From Lamellibrachia satsuma (taxonomy: Eukaryota; Annelida; Polychaeta; Sabellida; Siboglinidae): a DNA stretch of 64,000 nt. The stretch covers positions 7,760,411 through 7,824,410 of the forward strand of contig BSQZ01000028.1 of the NCBI GenBank assembly GCA_033239005.1, in the 5' to 3' direction. Below the pieces are notes generated by a model. It was not told where the DNA came from. It saw only the letters and a list, made by a program, of their open reading frames with translations, and did no database searches. This document shows, one piece after another, positions 24,921-31,360 of the stretch; the stretch's first letter is position 1; the number at the start of each line of letters is the position of its first letter. The translations under genes were made by a program, and so were the position numbers.

Positions 24921-27512
24921 ATATTTACGTATATTATTATATATTATGTTGTCCAACTTCTCGTCTGTTTCTGTCCTCCCATCAACCTTAAATAACATGT
25001 CTGACATATGACTGCACGTTGTGTTTCGCCTCGTGTTTTGTTGGCTGTTTCCATTAATTTTCTTCAGCTTTGATGGCACCTTGGAAAGGATAAATTTTAT
25101 TTGTCCCAACAGCAGAAAAACATAGATAAATTACATTGTGTGGCAATATAAATTATATAGATACATATGATACATACACATACAGAACTGTACAATATAC
25201 AATAACAACTAATAAATCATCAACCAAAGTAATATGCAAAAAAAAACATATTTGCTGTGGGACGGGAGACTCCTACTAAGACCAACACTGGTCGCTATAG
25301 TAGGAGCCATGCAGAAAGAGTTAAGTTAACTTTCTTAGTCGTCTTTCTTATCGAAATTGGACCAAAATAAAACTGACAAATGTTGATTAAACGGCATAGG
25401 TGTGTTTCTAATGCAAGTAGCATAAATTAGTCAATTCTTCAGAACATGTCATTGTTTTTAACATGTTCTGTAGGTCGAAGTTAGCATGTGGGGGGAAAAT
25501 CGTTATTATGCCTGAACACGAAATGTGGTTTTAGAAATATGCAACATTGTGAAATTTTATGGATCTGTGACACTGAGAGCGAGTCTCCAGAACGAAAGCA
25601 TGACTTATTTACCTTTCTCTGAATTTAATTCTCTACAAAGCCAATACCATCTGTTTTATATTATATTATATTATTATTAATAGTTATGTTGTTTGGGCCA
25701 TGGCTAGAGCCTAGAAAAATACAAGAATTTTTTTTAAATAATGCAATTTTTCATTGACTTCAAAAAATCTGAATTTATTTATATTCTAAATTAGAATGAA
25801 AATTAATTATTTTATTGATTGAGTGCAAAAAAATAGTAAAACAAATTGTTAAAATACTTGTAAAACAGTTACAATTAATTATTGAACTATAGAAAGACGT
25901 TTCGTGGCAAGCTGCCACTGGACAATATTGCTGTATAAACATATAGTTATACCTCTCATAATCAAGTTGCAAGATTTTGTTTGTTGCCTAATATATTACG
26001 TGAATTTTCACACTTATCTGGGGGTATGAAAAACAATTTAACAATCTGTTGACTTTGTGCTTTAATTAGCTAATGTAGACTTATTAATTGCATTGAGTTA
26101 CTATTAAATTACTGGGTGATGCATATTTATTACCCTAATTAATGTGTTTGAACACATTATACAAATACTTTCATAATCATGGAAGTTATGGCCTTTATTT
26201 AAATGTGTCAGTCTGTTGACTTTGCACACTAATTAGCCAATATTGACTTCATTGCATCAGTTGAGTTATGAAATGACTTTAATGTATATGTATGACCCCC
26301 AATTACTGTTTACAAACCCTGAAAAAAAAATTATATAAATATCTTCAGAATCATGGAAGTTATGGCCTTTCATTGAAATGTGTCGGTCTGTTGACTCTGT
26401 ATGCTAATTAGCCAATGTTGACTTATTAATATTAATTGCATTAATTGAGTTACTATTAATGATAAATGACTGGGTGGTGTATAACTATGATCCTAATTAA
26501 TGTGTTTTCAAACCTTGTTAACATATCTGTACAAATAAAACAGTTATGGCATTAAAAAAATTATTGAAAGAAAACACAAAAATTATAGTATTTTCTCTGT
26601 ATGCGGTACACAATTTTAATAAATTTTTTGCCTTATTAAAAGTGTAGTATCTTTGGAGCTAATAAAGATAGACTAATAAAATAAACAGTTCTGGGTTCCT
26701 GTGTATGATACCTTTAATATAAATCAATTGCCAATGTTCTATCATGACATTTATTTTTTGGATATACCTACTGTGACCATGTCCGTCACATATACAGCAG
26801 ACACACCAATAACAGTCACTGCCACTGCCAGATTTGTTATCAGCACGATATTAAGTTGTGTGATAATAAACAAATCTGGTATGCTCTTATAGTAATGTTT
26901 TATCTTGGTTGTGTTATTAGCTGGGCCTGGGCTGGGTTGTCCGACACCTGAGGCTGAGTATTAGCCATTAGTATATTACTGTAGGCACTTCAAAGAAAAA
27001 TTAGATATCATGATAGCACATTGGCAATTGGTTGTAAACGAACCCAAAAATGCTTATTTTTATTAATATATCTTTACTAGATCCAAAGATAATGCGATTT
27101 TAATACGATTTTAATACCTTATCTTAGCCTTAGTCCAGCCTATCAATCGGCGTTTGTACTTTTGAACCAAACATTTAATGTATTTGGCAGTTAGTTAAAA
27201 TTCACTTTATTTGTGCACTGACCTAGCTCATAACTTAACCGAAACATTTTTTATTTTAAGCGAAATACACCCATAAACGATCACAATAATTCTGAGAACG
27301 GAATGAAAAGGGTGACGATACCACACCTCTGAAGGAAGAGGCCGGTTTGACCACTGGGTCGCAAGTTCCATGAAGCTGTCCTTTTGTTTGTCTGTAAGGG
27401 GAGCCTTCGGAATGTCTTTCGCATCCCACGCTGTTAATTTTTCTCGCAATATTTTAGAATCAAGACTTTGTTTAGTTTGCTGGTGCAGCTCCCGCTGCAA
27501 CGTGTCGGCCAT
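6350..27512 (-). CDS. COG3: Conserved oligomeric Golgi complex subunit 3 (COG3), 5' part, seven exons
   Basis: COG3 is a lobe A subunit of the COG tether, a peripheral Golgi complex that captures vesicles during retrograde traffic inside the Golgi. Joining 27512-27327, 23041-22925, 22275-22214, 20613-20448, 11990-11916, 6845-6753 and 6478-6350 gives one 276-residue frame with every intron GT-AG and every phase matching. The peptide follows known COG3 in order: REKLTAWDAK and PLTDKQKDS, then TEEKIENAQQFF, YVNVSMKTNALHEACENLL, LSFFNELDRLSSKLNSQ, SFIPMLSRLDECI and CLSRALTLIRTHV. The region is the helical, coiled-coil-rich N-terminus. Vertebrate COG3 is about 830 residues, so two thirds lie beyond position 1. 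The start ATG at 27512 was chosen because it gives the family's usual N-terminal length, although the frame stays open upstream. No stop or frameshift is seen, so the gene is probably functional. Confidence 0.96.
6753..6845 (-). CDS. COG3: COG3 exon 6
   Basis: 31 codons, KLNSQKLSVTSE then SFIPMLSRLDECIAYLKTN. Phase 0 at both ends, with a ggcag acceptor and a GTGAGT donor. It matches the KLNSxxLSV and FIPMLxxLDxCI blocks of the family. Confidence 0.96.
6846..7080. other. Unique part of COG3 intron 5
   Basis: AT-rich spacer next to exon 6; nothing recognisable. Confidence 0.5.
7150..8100 (+). mobile_element. Remnant of a hAT-like element keeping only a zinc-finger N-terminus
   Basis: The plus strand opens MPKKKKYVAKYKPEW (from 7308) and contains a C-x2-C-like finger followed by NVAHGGKSDIVRHASSASH, a BED/C2H2-like finger found at the N-terminus of hAT-like transposases. 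A stop (7509-7511) ends the frame. A related reading frame resumes around 7565-7672 (KINTDDPCYSFVPEKDLLKS), implying a frameshift or lost intron. No catalytic domain follows. Related CTCCCG/GGGAG and gatttncgag motifs near 7155-7230 and 8048-8100 may be the degraded ends, but I could not define clean inverted repeats. A (TA)n run sits inside. Confidence 0.6.
7877..7944. repeat. (TA)n microsatellite
   Basis: About 68 bp of uninterrupted alternating A and T. Confidence 0.95.
8365..8961 (+). pseudogene. C-terminal tail of a non-LTR retrotransposon ORF2
   Basis: The frame reads VNKCLRRILRIWWPETISNE, then HITRQVLTWNLQGKRPRK and TWCRDIEAEM, the conserved tail of a LINE ORF2 family abundant in invertebrates (KCLRRIL, LTWNPQGKR and TWRRDxEA motifs). 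The family's usual ending, a DGLC motif before the stop, appears at 8933-8961 (VVDGLCSTGE). A 34-bp array is inserted between the two. The reverse transcriptase core is absent, so this is a strongly 5'-truncated copy. Confidence 0.75.
8626..8940. repeat. 34-bp minisatellite grown inside the LINE tail
   Basis: About nine copies of a unit beginning gaagcccaaacccgtgtcca and ending aaggagctg. The unit seems to be the LINE's own sequence between its TGER and VVDGLC codons, duplicated in tandem. Because 34 is not a multiple of three, the same unit is translated in all three frames as the array proceeds. Confidence 0.95.
9005..10360. mobile_element. Non-autonomous hAT-superfamily DNA transposon, 1356 bp
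   Basis: Flanked by a perfect 8-bp target duplication, CAGTACCT (8997-9004 and 10361-10368), the hallmark of hAT insertion. The left end reads cagacctgggtcc and the right end, reversed, caaacctgagtc, an imperfect terminal inverted repeat. Both subterminal regions are rich in tactcgtactc-type repeats (9018-9070, 10245-10350) in opposite orientation. No transposase domain is recognisable; the longest frame (9861-10067) matches nothing I know. It landed just after the LINE tail. Confidence 0.85.
10463..10680. repeat. 70-72 bp tandem repeat, three copies
   Basis: Copies start at 10463, 10535 and 10605 with accagaaatgcagggagtg and end gatggtgtctcttg. Length differences come from a (GA)n run inside each copy. 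Confidence 0.93.
10735..11220 (+). pseudogene. Decayed hAT-type protein with a TTF-like zinc finger
   Basis: Broken forward frames read YEYCEWLEFDE, then IFCGPCREFD, then FEEHNWQEGHIRTAANHD and HQKNSEAINTK. This layout (WLxFDE, a CxxC finger, a helix ending in H, then QxxxxxAI) is that of the TTF/ZMYM-like N-terminal zinc-finger region of hAT-derived proteins. Frameshifts and a TAG (near 10926) interrupt it. The 72-bp repeat lies directly upstream. The assignment rests on motif spacing only. Confidence 0.45.
11225..11685. other. COG3 intron 5, nothing recognised
   Basis: Mixed-composition sequence with no exon or clear repeat seen on either strand. Confidence 0.4.
11688..11742. repeat. About 22-bp tandem repeat, three copies
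   Basis: ttcaatacatatcccacaga three times in a row. Confidence 0.9.
11916..11990 (-). CDS. COG3: COG3 exon 5
   Basis: 25 codons, SQLMNTAECINCKLSFFNEL then DRLSS. The acceptor is gcttcag and the donor GTGAGT. It continues exon 4 as LLEEQ-SQL, exactly the COG3 order, and ends just before the KLNS block of exon 6. Confidence 0.95.
11991..13123. other. COG3 intron 4, 3' end
   Basis: AT-rich intron sequence. At 12328-12400 it holds a fragment of the form taataactttttatttgtatggcgcc then ttcagaggcact, similar to 24425-24490 and likely the tail of a dispersed LINE or SINE family. The rest shows nothing recognisable. Confidence 0.5.
12328..12400. repeat. Dispersed-repeat tail (tatggcgcc ... aggcactt)
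   Basis: Shares the pattern (T)TATxTxGCGCCA, about 20 variable bases, CAxAGGCACTT with 24425-24490. Such a conserved tail is typical of LINE or SINE 3' ends, but the family is not identified. Confidence 0.45.
13132..14205. mobile_element. hAT-type non-autonomous element with ttaatt-rich ends, 1074 bp
   Basis: Flanked by a perfect 8-bp duplication ATTGGCAC (13124-13131 and 14206-14213). Ends are caggcatggg on the left and cccatgcctg on the right, a perfect 10-bp terminal inverted repeat. Both subterminal parts (13140-13260 and 14038-14195) consist of repeated ttaattaa/aatttaatt motifs that could fold onto each other. The interior has no recognisable coding sequence; it contains a (GTGC)n microsatellite. 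Confidence 0.9.
13529..13572. repeat. (GTGC)n microsatellite
   Basis: gtgcatgcgtgcgtgcgtgc continuing to gtgggtggttgggtggg, inside the hAT-type element. Confidence 0.9.
14214..14785. other. COG3 intron 4, nothing recognised
   Basis: A 101-codon forward frame at 14334-14639 resembles no family I know and lies antisense in the intron; probably not a gene. Confidence 0.4.
14789..15223. repeat. 31-bp minisatellite, 14 copies
   Basis: Unit ccccatgatactgcactgga plus aggaccacaca. Variants ccccacga, cctcacaa, cgcacaa and caccacga cluster in the middle (14855-15050), while the right end is uniform. Confidence 0.97.
15416..15900. repeat. 44-bp minisatellite, 11 copies
   Basis: Unit starts gggaaagtttgtatgtctcc and ends tggaaagaaggcat. 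One copy near 15778 has lost one base and one copy (15584) has gcttgg for gcatgg. Long repeated-peptide frames here are by-products. Confidence 0.97.
15961..16180. repeat. 33-bp minisatellite, about 6.6 copies
   Basis: Unit aaatgttgctggagagcagg plus cccaacaactttc. Copies 5 and 6 carry ggacagc for ggagagc. The unit length is a multiple of three, so frames stay open on both strands. Confidence 0.97.
16181..16654. other. COG3 intron 4 between arrays
   Basis: AT-rich, no feature seen. Confidence 0.4.
16655..17236. repeat. 53-bp array derived from the COG3 exon 4 donor, block 1, about 11 copies
   Basis: Same 53-bp unit as block 2 but of a different subfamily: agtagcaac for agtagaaac and gactggtgact for gactgatgact. 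On the minus strand each unit has the form CTACTxGAGGAACAG|GTGAGTGG or GAGGCACGG|GTGAGTGG, that is an exon 4 end followed by a 5' splice site. The right half (from about 16930) is dominated by the acccgtgcctcc variant. It is cut off at 17236 by a transposon-like insertion. Confidence 0.95.
17239..18532. mobile_element. DNA transposon remnant inserted in the 53-bp array
   Basis: Ends are catagctgcc and ggcagctatg, a perfect 10-bp inverted repeat that extends imperfectly inward (tacctttt...aaaaacgg against its mirror). The insert splits the 53-bp array. Inside, about 180 bp at 17650-17830 recurs in inverted orientation at 18090-18290 (shared tagaatccgggcccacctca), and a third, partial copy lies at 17895-18010, so the element can fold back on itself. 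I could not find matching target duplications; later turnover of the array may have removed them. Confidence 0.75.
17503..17745 (-). pseudogene. N-terminal zinc finger of a hAT-like transposase, fragment
   Basis: Reads FCTVCRCDTNISHGGQNDVM then QHAKSSKHTQN: a C-x2-C ... H-x5-H finger with the ISHGGxxDVxxH signature. It is closely related in layout to the fragment at 7308-7511 (NVAHGGKSDIVRH). No catalytic part is present in the element, so it probably depended on a full-length relative elsewhere. Confidence 0.65.
18533..20447. repeat. 53-bp array derived from the COG3 exon 4 donor, block 2, about 36 copies
   Basis: Unit on the plus strand begins ctgttcctccagtagaaaca and ends tattgccactcac. 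Reversed, each copy carries CTACTGGAGGAACAG, nearly the last 15 bases of COG3 exon 4 (CTACTAGAGGAACAG), followed at once by GTGAGTGG, the exon's own 5' splice site, plus about 30 bases of intron. The array directly abuts the real exon end at 20448, and copies nearest the exon keep the exon's CTAG variant while distant ones have CTGG. This shows growth by tandem duplication of the exon-intron junction. Confidence 0.97.
20448..20613 (-). CDS. COG3: COG3 exon 4
   Basis: One base plus 55 codons, EYMDDLKAYQDEC through TNALHEACENLLEEQ. The acceptor is gatacag and the donor a strong GTGAGT. The last 15 bases of this exon together with the donor are the seed of the 53-bp array that begins immediately after it (see 18533-20447). 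Confidence 0.96.
20614..21185. other. COG3 intron 3, right of exon 4
   Basis: Mostly unique sequence. It contains a 41-bp direct duplication (21017-21090, gttggctgaagccaaggtta twice). Confidence 0.6.
21190..21760 (+). pseudogene. Decayed hAT transposase of the ZBED5/Buster type
   Basis: Forward frames read VNAIKYSALNTWLFCLLCQE, ALLFHIKVCWLSLGTLARN, then after stops MQKEFQTYFPDLSALDSNFI and HSVWRCNLS, then LEFVNDVMHLKLFP. These follow in order the central transposase region of ZBED5/FAM200-like hAT proteins (N-x-L-LC-xE, LLFHTEVRWLSRG, then F-x-YFPDL). Several stops and frameshifts mean it is dead. It lies antisense in COG3 intron 3. The N-terminal BED finger and the C-terminal dimerisation region are not seen. 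Confidence 0.65.
21765..22213. other. COG3 intron 3, 5' end
   Basis: Possibly the far end of the hAT remnant up to about 21900, then AT-rich unique sequence. Confidence 0.35.
22214..22275 (-). CDS. COG3: COG3 exon 3
   Basis: 62 bp, 20 codons plus two bases: FFLWFSEVEEKIEEEEQFQH. The acceptor is ttatag; the donor GTCTGC is poor after the GT. The two left-over bases join one base from exon 4 to make Arg. The aromatic FFxWF start is typical of COG3. Confidence 0.9.
22276..22924. other. COG3 intron 2
   Basis: 649 bp. Contains a four-copy 21-bp repeat (22665-22749) and otherwise AT-rich unique sequence. Confidence 0.7.
22665..22749. repeat. 21-bp tandem repeat, four copies
   Basis: gtgatcttnngaagggcacaat repeated; the outer two copies have ctttga and the inner two ctccga. 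Confidence 0.9.
22925..23041 (-). CDS. COG3: COG3 exon 2
   Basis: 39 codons from LPLDDSLTLLP to KLTEEKIENAQQ. The acceptor is tttgcag and the donor GTAAAG. The closing EEKIENAQQ matches the conserved EERIETAQQ segment of COG3. Confidence 0.95.
23687..24615. mobile_element. Possible hAT-like element with taatagtaat-rich ends
   Basis: Starts ccaggtctggagtaatagta. Similar taatagtaat motifs recur at 23755-23800, 24365-24430 and, inverted, near 24575-24600. The composition resembles the two confirmed hAT elements, but I found no target duplication, so the boundaries are uncertain. Confidence 0.35.
24425..24490. repeat. Dispersed-repeat tail (atagcgcc ... aaggcactttaca)
   Basis: taaataaataaatagttcac followed by ttatatagcgcc and ctcaaggcactttacatta. 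Same pattern as 12328-12400; likely a LINE or SINE 3' end nested in the preceding element. Confidence 0.5.
24864..24950. repeat. (TA)n-rich microsatellite
   Basis: Long alternating AT runs with small interruptions. Confidence 0.9.
24951..26025. other. COG3 intron 1, nothing recognised
   Basis: AT-rich with no exon or repeat family that I can name. Confidence 0.4.
26030..26550. repeat. Diverged tandem triplication, about 170-180 bp unit
   Basis: Three copies of a block containing tctgttgact, taattagcyaatgt/attgact, attgcat...gagtta and the closing tcatggaagttatggccttt. Copies begin near 26043, 26213 and 26392. They have diverged by many substitutions and indels, so this is an old duplication. 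Confidence 0.75.
26560..27326. other. COG3 intron 1, 5' end
   Basis: AT-rich; a short forward frame at 26701-26892 resembles nothing known. The intron starts at the exon 1 donor at 27326. Confidence 0.4.
27327..27512 (-). CDS. COG3: COG3 exon 1
   Basis: 62 codons starting MADTLQRELHQQ and containing ILREKLTAWDAK and APLTDKQKDSF, the conserved first block of COG3. The ATG is at 27512-27510. The exon ends in GAG before a GTGTGG donor, which is weak beyond the GT, but the phase (0) fits exon 2 and the protein alignment (SNRPLPSE then LPLDDSL). Confidence 0.92.
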
Positions 27513-27645
27513 GTTGATGTTCGGGTCTAAGTCAGGATCGGACCGATTCCGGAATAGGCCGATTGACATGAGGGCCCACGTCGGGATCTCATAATGCTCG
27601 CCCCAAGTCCGGATTGTCTGAAGTATAATTATACTCCAAACAGCC
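27513..27645 (-). promoter_or_regulatory. COG3: Probable COG3 5' UTR and proximal promoter
   Basis: The 130 bp before the COG3 ATG are less AT-rich than the surroundings and contain ttccggaa (27548-27555), an ETS-type core common in housekeeping promoters. There is no TATA box at a convincing place. Assigned by position only; the transcription start is not visible. Confidence 0.3.
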
Positions 27646-27693
27646 CAATCTTGGGCTAACGCAGGAGTTTGGGCTAACGCAGGAGTTTGGACC
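27646..27693. repeat. 18-bp direct duplication, gggctaacgcaggagttt
   Basis: Two copies (27654 and 27672) next to ccaaacagcccaatcttggg. The same sequence recurs inverted at 31035-31072. Confidence 0.85.
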
Positions 27694-27694
27694 A

Positions 27695-27822
27695 ACGGTT
27701 TTTAGTGTCTCTTCTGAAAGACACAGGCAAAGTGGGGTGAACGAAATTGCCCCAAATTTCGAAACGGCGGAAGTGGAATCGAACCACTGTCCTCTCCATT
27801 ACACCACCGCTCCCAGCCCCCA
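27695..27822 (-). mobile_element. tRNA-derived SINE
   Basis: On the minus strand an A box TGGTGTAATGG and a B box GGTTCGATTCC both match the RNA polymerase III consensus exactly. They are only about 10 bases apart, and AGTGG/CCACT around the B box forms an intact T-arm; the anticodon arm is missing, as in a SINE head. It is followed by gcaatttcgttcaccccact and a ctttcagaagagacactaaa segment resembling the conserved central part of invertebrate tRNA-SINEs. It lies just upstream of COG3. Confidence 0.6.
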
Positions 27823-27829
27823 CATGATG

Positions 27830-28020
27830 TTTGGGATGATTCGTTCAGTCGCTCATTGATCATCCATATGGTGAGATGTGCCTGTTTTAGTTGCCTATGT
27901 GTGGTTTATATATCATAACATGCGCTTGGCTGAGTTAGTATTTGTGTTCATGTCGTACGTACTTATATCACATTGTCATGATTTATATTGAATAACATTG
28001 AATGTTTAATAAAACAAATT
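27830..28020. repeat. Left member of a diverged direct repeat pair (right: 31150-31355)
   Basis: Shares ttcagtcgctc, ggtgaga, atatgtgtggttta, a cgcttggctga/gtgcttgactga block and a final attgattga/taataaaac region with 31150-31355. Identity looks roughly two thirds. The two copies bracket the MITE and the LINE. Confidence 0.6.
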
Positions 28021-28652
28021 ACATTTATTGTCCTGTCGTATTGATAGTTTTCGTAGCTGTATGGCTGGTGGTCATATCTTTTATCAATATCTTATCCAAG
28101 GTACTGCGTGGCTAGTTTGCTGTCATTACGGAATTCTAAAGTCACACCAAAGGCAAAGTATCACAAGATCGTTGCTCACCTACATGCCGCCACCAACACT
28201 GTCGATCGTAAACTTATGTGGTTGTAACGTCAAAATACATTGTCACCTTCCCGTGGTTTTTATCATTAAGCACACTGGTGGTATAATTCACTTGTGTTTA
28301 TAATCACTATAGTGTGTGAACTGCGAACAGTGTGAACACAAACATATGTATTTATTGGAATTCCAACATGGGTTATCCCAAGTTGGAATTAACTTCAATA
28401 ATGGGTCGTCCTAAGTCTATAAGCCTTGAAGAGAGGGTTGACTCGTACCCGGAAGAAGGAATCAACCGCAGCGGCATATGCGATTCCGATTTAGCCATGC
28501 GTTGTTAGAATTCCAACAATGGACCGGCCCAAGTTGGGATCATTCCAAAACTGCCCCATTTGTAGGCACGCCGATATTGACACGTCACCCATTTATGTGC
28601 TCTTTTCTATGTTTACGTGCCGCGCATGAATGTATCAGTTACGATCCCGTTA
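28021..28652. other. Intergenic, no gene seen
   Basis: Contains a loose direct repeat: gaattccaacatgggttatc (28360) against gaattccaacaatggaccgg (28508), each followed by cccaagttgg. Otherwise nothing recognised. Confidence 0.45.
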
Positions 28653-29098
28653 GGAGTCAGACCACAGTTGAGAATTGCATTGCTGGCCATGTTAACGTTT
28701 TGTCTGATTATAAGAAAACGTGACCATCAAAAATTCTTAAAATTGTCCACAGCAACTGCCATCATCTCATTGATATACTGACCAAATTTGATCAAAATCA
28801 CATACCTCCAGCTCTTTTAAATCGCTCCGACGTGCGATGCCTATCAATTTTGACAAAAATAGCCATGTATTCATGCGCCCACGTGGTCCATAGCAGAAAA
28901 ATTTCCATAAATCCATCCGCCAGTTAAACTCTTTAAAAAAATGCACTGTTTCACAGCCAATAGCTTCTACAAACAAACCTGTGAATATTCCTGCTCAATG
29001 GCACTCATGTCACATAATATTAATTTATTAAGTTACCATTTTACAATTTCATTCGCCCTACATTCGTAAATAAACAGGAAGGTCAACTGTGGTCTTAC
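28653..29098. mobile_element. MITE, 446 bp, copy 1
   Basis: Ends ggagtcagaccacagttga and tcaactgtggtcttac form a 16-bp inverted repeat with one mismatch. It is flanked by CCCGTTA on both sides (28646-28652 and 29099-29105), a 7-bp or imperfect 8-bp target duplication. A second copy at 48183-48633 is about 90 percent identical by eye along its length. No coding capacity. Confidence 0.88.
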
Positions 29099-29161
29099 CC
29101 CGTTAGTCGGTCAGCGAAGCTAAATAGCGATATAGCAGGATTGGTGAAATCGTTGTACTAG

Positions 29162-30787
29162 GTATTGTAGCATTGTACAGGGCAAAGTGCCTTAAACAAC
29201 CAATTTAGCTCTGTATTTACCCAAGAAAAGCACCCCATCCCCCAAATAGCCCCCTCTACTTACCCCAACATCCCCCTTCTCGAAATTGGCATAGATGGCG
29301 TAATAAAGCAGCTGGAAAATCTAAACCAGAACAAAGCTACAGGCCCAGATGACCTCCCAGCCAGAGTCCTTAAAGAAACTGCAAAGCAGATAGCTCCCAT
29401 GATCACCCAAATTTTCCAACAATCATACAACACAGGTAAACTTCCTAATGACTGGCTACAAACATTAGTAACTCCTATACACAAAAAGAGCCATAAATCT
29501 GACCCAGCTAACTACAGACCCATATCACTAACCTACATCCTCTGTAAAGTAATGGAACATATCATCCTAAGCAACATGTGGAAACACCTGCACAAGCATA
29601 ACATCATTCTCCACTTTCAACACGGATTCCAGTCGGAACTGTCTTGTGAATCTCAACTCATTGAGACAGTCCACGACTGGATGATTGCTATGGACAACAA
29701 GACCCAAATTGACGCAATCCTGCTTGACTTTGCCAAAGCCTTCGACAAAGTGCCTCACCCACGTCTTCTATCAAAATTGACCTCCTACGGAATCACTGGA
29801 AACACTCAAAATTGGATGAAATCTTTTCTATCCAACCGCAAACAGAGAGTCTCAGTTAACGGTGCCCTATCGGACATCACAGATGTCACATCTGGTGTCC
29901 CACAGGGTTCAGTTCTAGGACCTGTCCTCTTCTTACTCTACATAAATGACATAAATGGGAACATCAAATCTTCTATACGCCTTTTTGCAGATGATAGTAT
30001 TATATATCGTAAAATTTCTTCCAAAACCGACCACGAAATTCTCCAAACTGACCTAAGCCAACTCCAAACATGGTCAGACAAATGGCAAATGGAATTTAAT
30101 GTATCTAAATGCGTCTACCTTCCAATAACAAACAAAACTAAACCCAGCACACACTAGTACTCGCTTTCTGGCCAGCCATTATCCACCGTATCCATCCACT
30201 CATACCTCGGAGTAAAATTGGATTCCAAATTAACCTGGACAAATCACGTCACTGACATAACTTCAAAATCTTCGAAATGTTTAGGCATGATTAAACGAAC
30301 TCTTGGCCCATGTAAACCCGAAGTTAAACAAACAGCCTACAACATGCTAATCCGGCCAAAACTTGAGTACTCTTCACCCATATGGAATCCCCACACCTTT
30401 TCACAAGTTAAAAGCCTTGAAAGAGTGCAACACTCTGCTGCCAGATTTGTTAAAAATTATTACAGACGGAACACAAATCCAGCAGATCTAATTTCTGCCC
30501 TTGGATGGCCAACCCTCGAACGCATTATCAAACAAGCCACTACCTTCTACAACATTCTAAACAACATTATTGAGATCACCCCCCCCCCTCCAGGCCTACT
30601 AACTCGCTCTCGAACCCGTGGACAATACATAGCCCCCAAGTGTCGCATAAATGCAATGGTCTTTTCATTTTATCCCAGAGCCATTCGCATATGGAATATG
30701 ATTCCACCAAAAATTACCAACATAAAAACCCAAAATCATTTCAAGAAGCTATTATGGAACTCCCTTTCACCACACCTCCTCACCTAA
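29162..30787 (+). pseudogene. 5'-truncated non-LTR retrotransposon reverse transcriptase (Jockey/CR1-like)
   Basis: The frame runs from LNNQFSSVFTQ through NKATGPDDLPARVLKE, NYRPISLTYILCKVMEHII, LDFAKAFDKVPH (catalytic Asp), SGVPQGSVLGPVLFLLYIND and LFADDS (catalytic Asp pair), then a C-terminal part with YLGVKLDSKLTW, PKLEYSSPIWNPH and LERVQHSAARF. The motif order is that of a LINE of the Jockey/CR1 group. The endonuclease domain is missing (5' truncation near 29160). A single in-frame TAG at 30155-30157 separates the core from the C-terminal region; both sides are otherwise open to 30787. No poly-A tail is obvious. Confidence 0.92.
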
Positions 30788-31034
30788 ACTGCCTTTAAAA
30801 CACAGTGCTCAGTGTAAACTTATGCATGGTGTGGGTATGGAGACTGTCGTCTATGTGTGCATGTGGCAAGGCAGCGACAGTATCCATACACAACCAACCT
30901 ATTAAAAATTTTCGTTAAACATCCTATGCATAAAACAAATAAAACTATCAGATAAAACCATTTCAGCAACATTAATGATACTAGTCTTTTAATCGAATGT
31001 ACCACCCACAGCGCATGCGCACAGTCCACCACAA

Positions 31035-31072
31035 ACTCCTGCGTTAGCCCAAGTTTGGGCTGTTTGGAGTAA
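31035..31072. repeat. Inverted counterpart of 27640-27693
   Basis: aactcctgcgttagcccaag then tttgggctgtttggagt is the reverse complement of the segment at 27640-27671. The pair encloses about 3.4 kb with the SINE, MITE and LINE. Confidence 0.8.
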
Positions 31073-31107
31073 ACCACTTGAGAGACTTGAGAGAGATTGT
31101 GGGGCGA

Positions 31108-31360
31108 TTCTAGAATCGCCCCGGATGTCTCGCGGGTCTTTGTGGTAATCCCACAATGACCCGCCCAGAGATGATAGATCGGTCAGTCGCTCGGCAATAT
31201 TCGGAGTGGTGAGACGTACATTGTTCGTGTTGCATATGTGTGGTTTATTTCATTACACGTGCTTGACTGACTTTTCACTTACGTACATTTTATTATCATT
31301 CTATTACATTGTTTGCGATAAAATATTTTGTATTAAACGTTTTATTGATTGAATTATCTT
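31108..31360. repeat. Right member of the diverged direct repeat pair
   Basis: See 27830-28020. It is preceded by a perfect palindrome, ggggcgattctagaatcgcccc (31102-31123). Confidence 0.55.
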
